From Macrostomum hystrix (lineage: Eukaryota; Platyhelminthes; Macrostomidae), in assembly GCA_950097015.1 (NCBI GenBank), contig CATNEN010000001.1:12298001-12362000 (forward strand): a DNA stretch of 64,000 bases. Reading direction: 5' to 3'. A model generated the notes under the pieces. That model was given only the letters and a program-made list of their open reading frames with translations, had not been told where the DNA came from and made no database searches. Each line of letters opens with the position of its first letter. Within the stretch, counting starts at the first letter, position 1. Positions 62,441 through 64,000 of the stretch are shown one piece after another. A program made the translations under genes and the position numbers.

Positions 62441-63247
62441 AATTTTAGTATATTGGAAAAAATTAAACACATTTAGAAATCTGTTAGACACATTTAGAAA
62501 CATGTTGAACACATTTAGAAACCTGTTGGACACATCCAAAAAGCTTTTGACACTTTCCTCTATTTATATTGAGACAAGGTTTGATGATTTATATATATTG
62601 TAGTAAGAAAGGAGTAGATGTCTCTCTTGAATTTGGCTATATATCGTTGAATTGAAGTCTGTTATGCACATTTTACCTATTCAAATCGAACACACTCATA
62701 TGGGTGAAAAAAGCTGTGATGTTATCTATTTATAAATTTGCATGACTGTCTCGCCAGTGGGGTTGACACAGCTATGTACATTTGACACAGTGAAATTCTT
62801 ATCAGTGTACTCACTTTTAACAAAACTGGCCCTGATGCAATCATTAAAATTGGCAGTGGTATGCACGTTGACAAAACTGGCTCTGATGTAATGCAATAAA
62901 AATCCTATCTAAAACAGTTTTTCGAGTATTTAATCCCCTTAGCAATAAAGTAAAGCTTAACAAAAATACGTGCATAGTTGTTCCCATATTTGGCATCTTT
63001 TGGTGAAAAAATGGTGAAAATGGTGAAAACTTCGTGAGAAAGTCAATTACAAGCAACCAACCAACCATTTCATTTTTAGTATATAAGATACTATTGGTAC
63101 GGTGAGAATTTCTTTAGCATCAGTCAGGGAAGTCTGACAGCTCCGATGCACAAGGCTTAGGCTGTATTGAGACTGCTTTTCTGACATGTCTTTGCTTGAA
63201 AGAATTGTCTGGCTTCGATTTAGATCAGTCAGAGAAGTCTGACAGCT
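62441..63247. other. AT-rich; weak further R-like piece
   Basis: Four ACACATTTAGAAA units occur at about 62465-62535. A short R-like segment is at 62895-62970 (CAGTTTTTCGAG). A block AGTCAGGGAAGTCTGACAGCTC (63122) is repeated at 63228. No gene supported. Confidence 0.45.
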
Positions 63248-64000
63248 CTAGTGCATTAGGCTTAGGCTGCATTGAGACATTTCTTCTCTTGAAACAATCG
63301 ACTGATTCCGATTCACTGTAATGATAGGAAGCTCAGCTTCTGCTTGCAGTTCTTTCTTCTGGTCATTGTCTTCATTGGACTTTTCCCGCGGTCGTCTAGA
63401 CAAGCTGTCTCCATTTCCATGCTTTGCTCCACTTGTGTGCTCAATGTCATATTGGAATTCGCTCAACCTCCCTATCTATCTTCCTAAGATTCGCTGAGCC
63501 TCAGTCTGTCGGAGCAACCATAAGATTGCCTTATGATCCGTACGGGCTAGGAATCGCTTTCCTATCAGGTAGAATCTGAAATGCTTCATTCCGTCTACCA
63601 ATGCAAGTAGTTCCTCCCTTGTAATTGGATATCTCTTTTCGGAATCCTTCATTGCCCTGCTGTAATAGGCTATGGGCCTTTCGTCTCCATCAGATTGAAT
63701 CTGACCTAGGCAAGCTCTGATTCTTCCATCGCTAGCGTCCGTGTCCAATACCATTCTTACATTTTCTTCATCCGTGAACTCAGGGTATGCTTGCACCTCA
63801 GTAGATATCATTTTTCTCTTGAGTAGCTCAAAAGCTTCATCGTGCACTTAAATCCATTTTTCTTAAAAATTCTGGACTCCTTTCTTAGTTAGCTGGAACA
63901 GTTGTGCTGCCTCAGCATAGTTCTTGACAAACCTGCAGTAATAGTTGCATATGCCGAGGAAGCTTCTTAGTTCCTTGGCATCCTGTGGTGTTGGCCAAGT
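63248..64000 (-). pseudogene. Gypsy RT connection/RNase H relic, cut by window edge
   Basis: Minus strand, entering from beyond 64000: TWPTPQDAKELRSFLGICNY with RFVKNYAEAA (RT thumb/connection), two stops at about 63850-63870, then RNase H with VRMVLDTDASDGRIRACLGQ, DERPIAYYSRAMKDSEKRYP, REELLALVDGMKHFRFYLIG and ARTDHKAILWLLRQTE. A stop and frame change near 63470 separate the RNase H end (MSEFQYDIEHTSGAKHGNGD, SLSRRP). It is related to, but clearly distinct from, E1/E2. The degree of decay says it is old. Confidence 0.88.

Overview
The window is eukaryotic nuclear DNA, almost certainly from an invertebrate animal, and it is built almost entirely of repeats. I see no ordinary single-copy host gene. 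The evidence is the content: animal-type Ty3/gypsy LTR retrotransposons, mariner, hAT-like and P-element-like transposase relics, a spliced Helitron with GT-AG introns, foldback elements, minisatellites and a large satellite array. The species cannot be read from the sequence. A repeat-rich free-living flatworm such as Macrostomum would fit, but that is a guess.

Layout. 1-3254 is a 31-bp satellite with a higher-order period of about 38-40 monomers. 3255-7517 holds a decayed mariner and a small, internally deleted gypsy element (A, minus strand). 7521-9621 is a truncated hAT. 10909-13125 is one mariner split into N- and C-terminal pieces, with two foldback elements that still have their target-site duplications (TSDs) lying between them. 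13812-17061 is a hAT-like gene with a coiled-coil tail and one visible intron. 17383-19713 carries two decayed ORFs downstream of a very long LTR (about 2.2 kb, 21044-23215). A partial copy of that LTR lies inverted at 26340-27747 and a further piece at about 39780-40400. Integrase relics, a P-element-like fragment and an unrecognised exon lie between.

The best-preserved features are two related full-length Ty3/gypsy elements, both on the minus strand: E1 (27938-36934, TSD CCTG) and E2 (52980-62131, TSD TTTC). Each has LTRs of about 670-690 bp, a primer-binding region, gag, a -1 frameshift signal (G GGA AAC followed by a hairpin), pol, and a third ORF between pol and the 3' LTR. E2 pol is open from protease through integrase. 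E1 pol is broken by a 19-bp deletion before the integrase core. Gag-pol is nearly identical between the two, while ORF3 and the middle of the LTR are strongly diverged, so the elements look like mosaics. ORF3 is unrecognised, lacks obvious membrane segments, and keeps its protein blocks despite the nucleotide divergence. It is the best candidate here for something undescribed.

36939-50200 holds a zinc-knuckle/polyQ ORF, its diverged second copy, and a decayed multi-exon Helitron on the minus strand. The Helitron has an OTU protease-like domain, a Helitron-like N region and a HUH Rep; the helicase is missing. 50690-52979 is a dispersed repeat with a tRNA-like segment next to an 18-bp minisatellite. 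E2 sits inside a second copy of that dispersed repeat, which resumes after 62132. The window ends in the RT/RNase H part of another gypsy relic.
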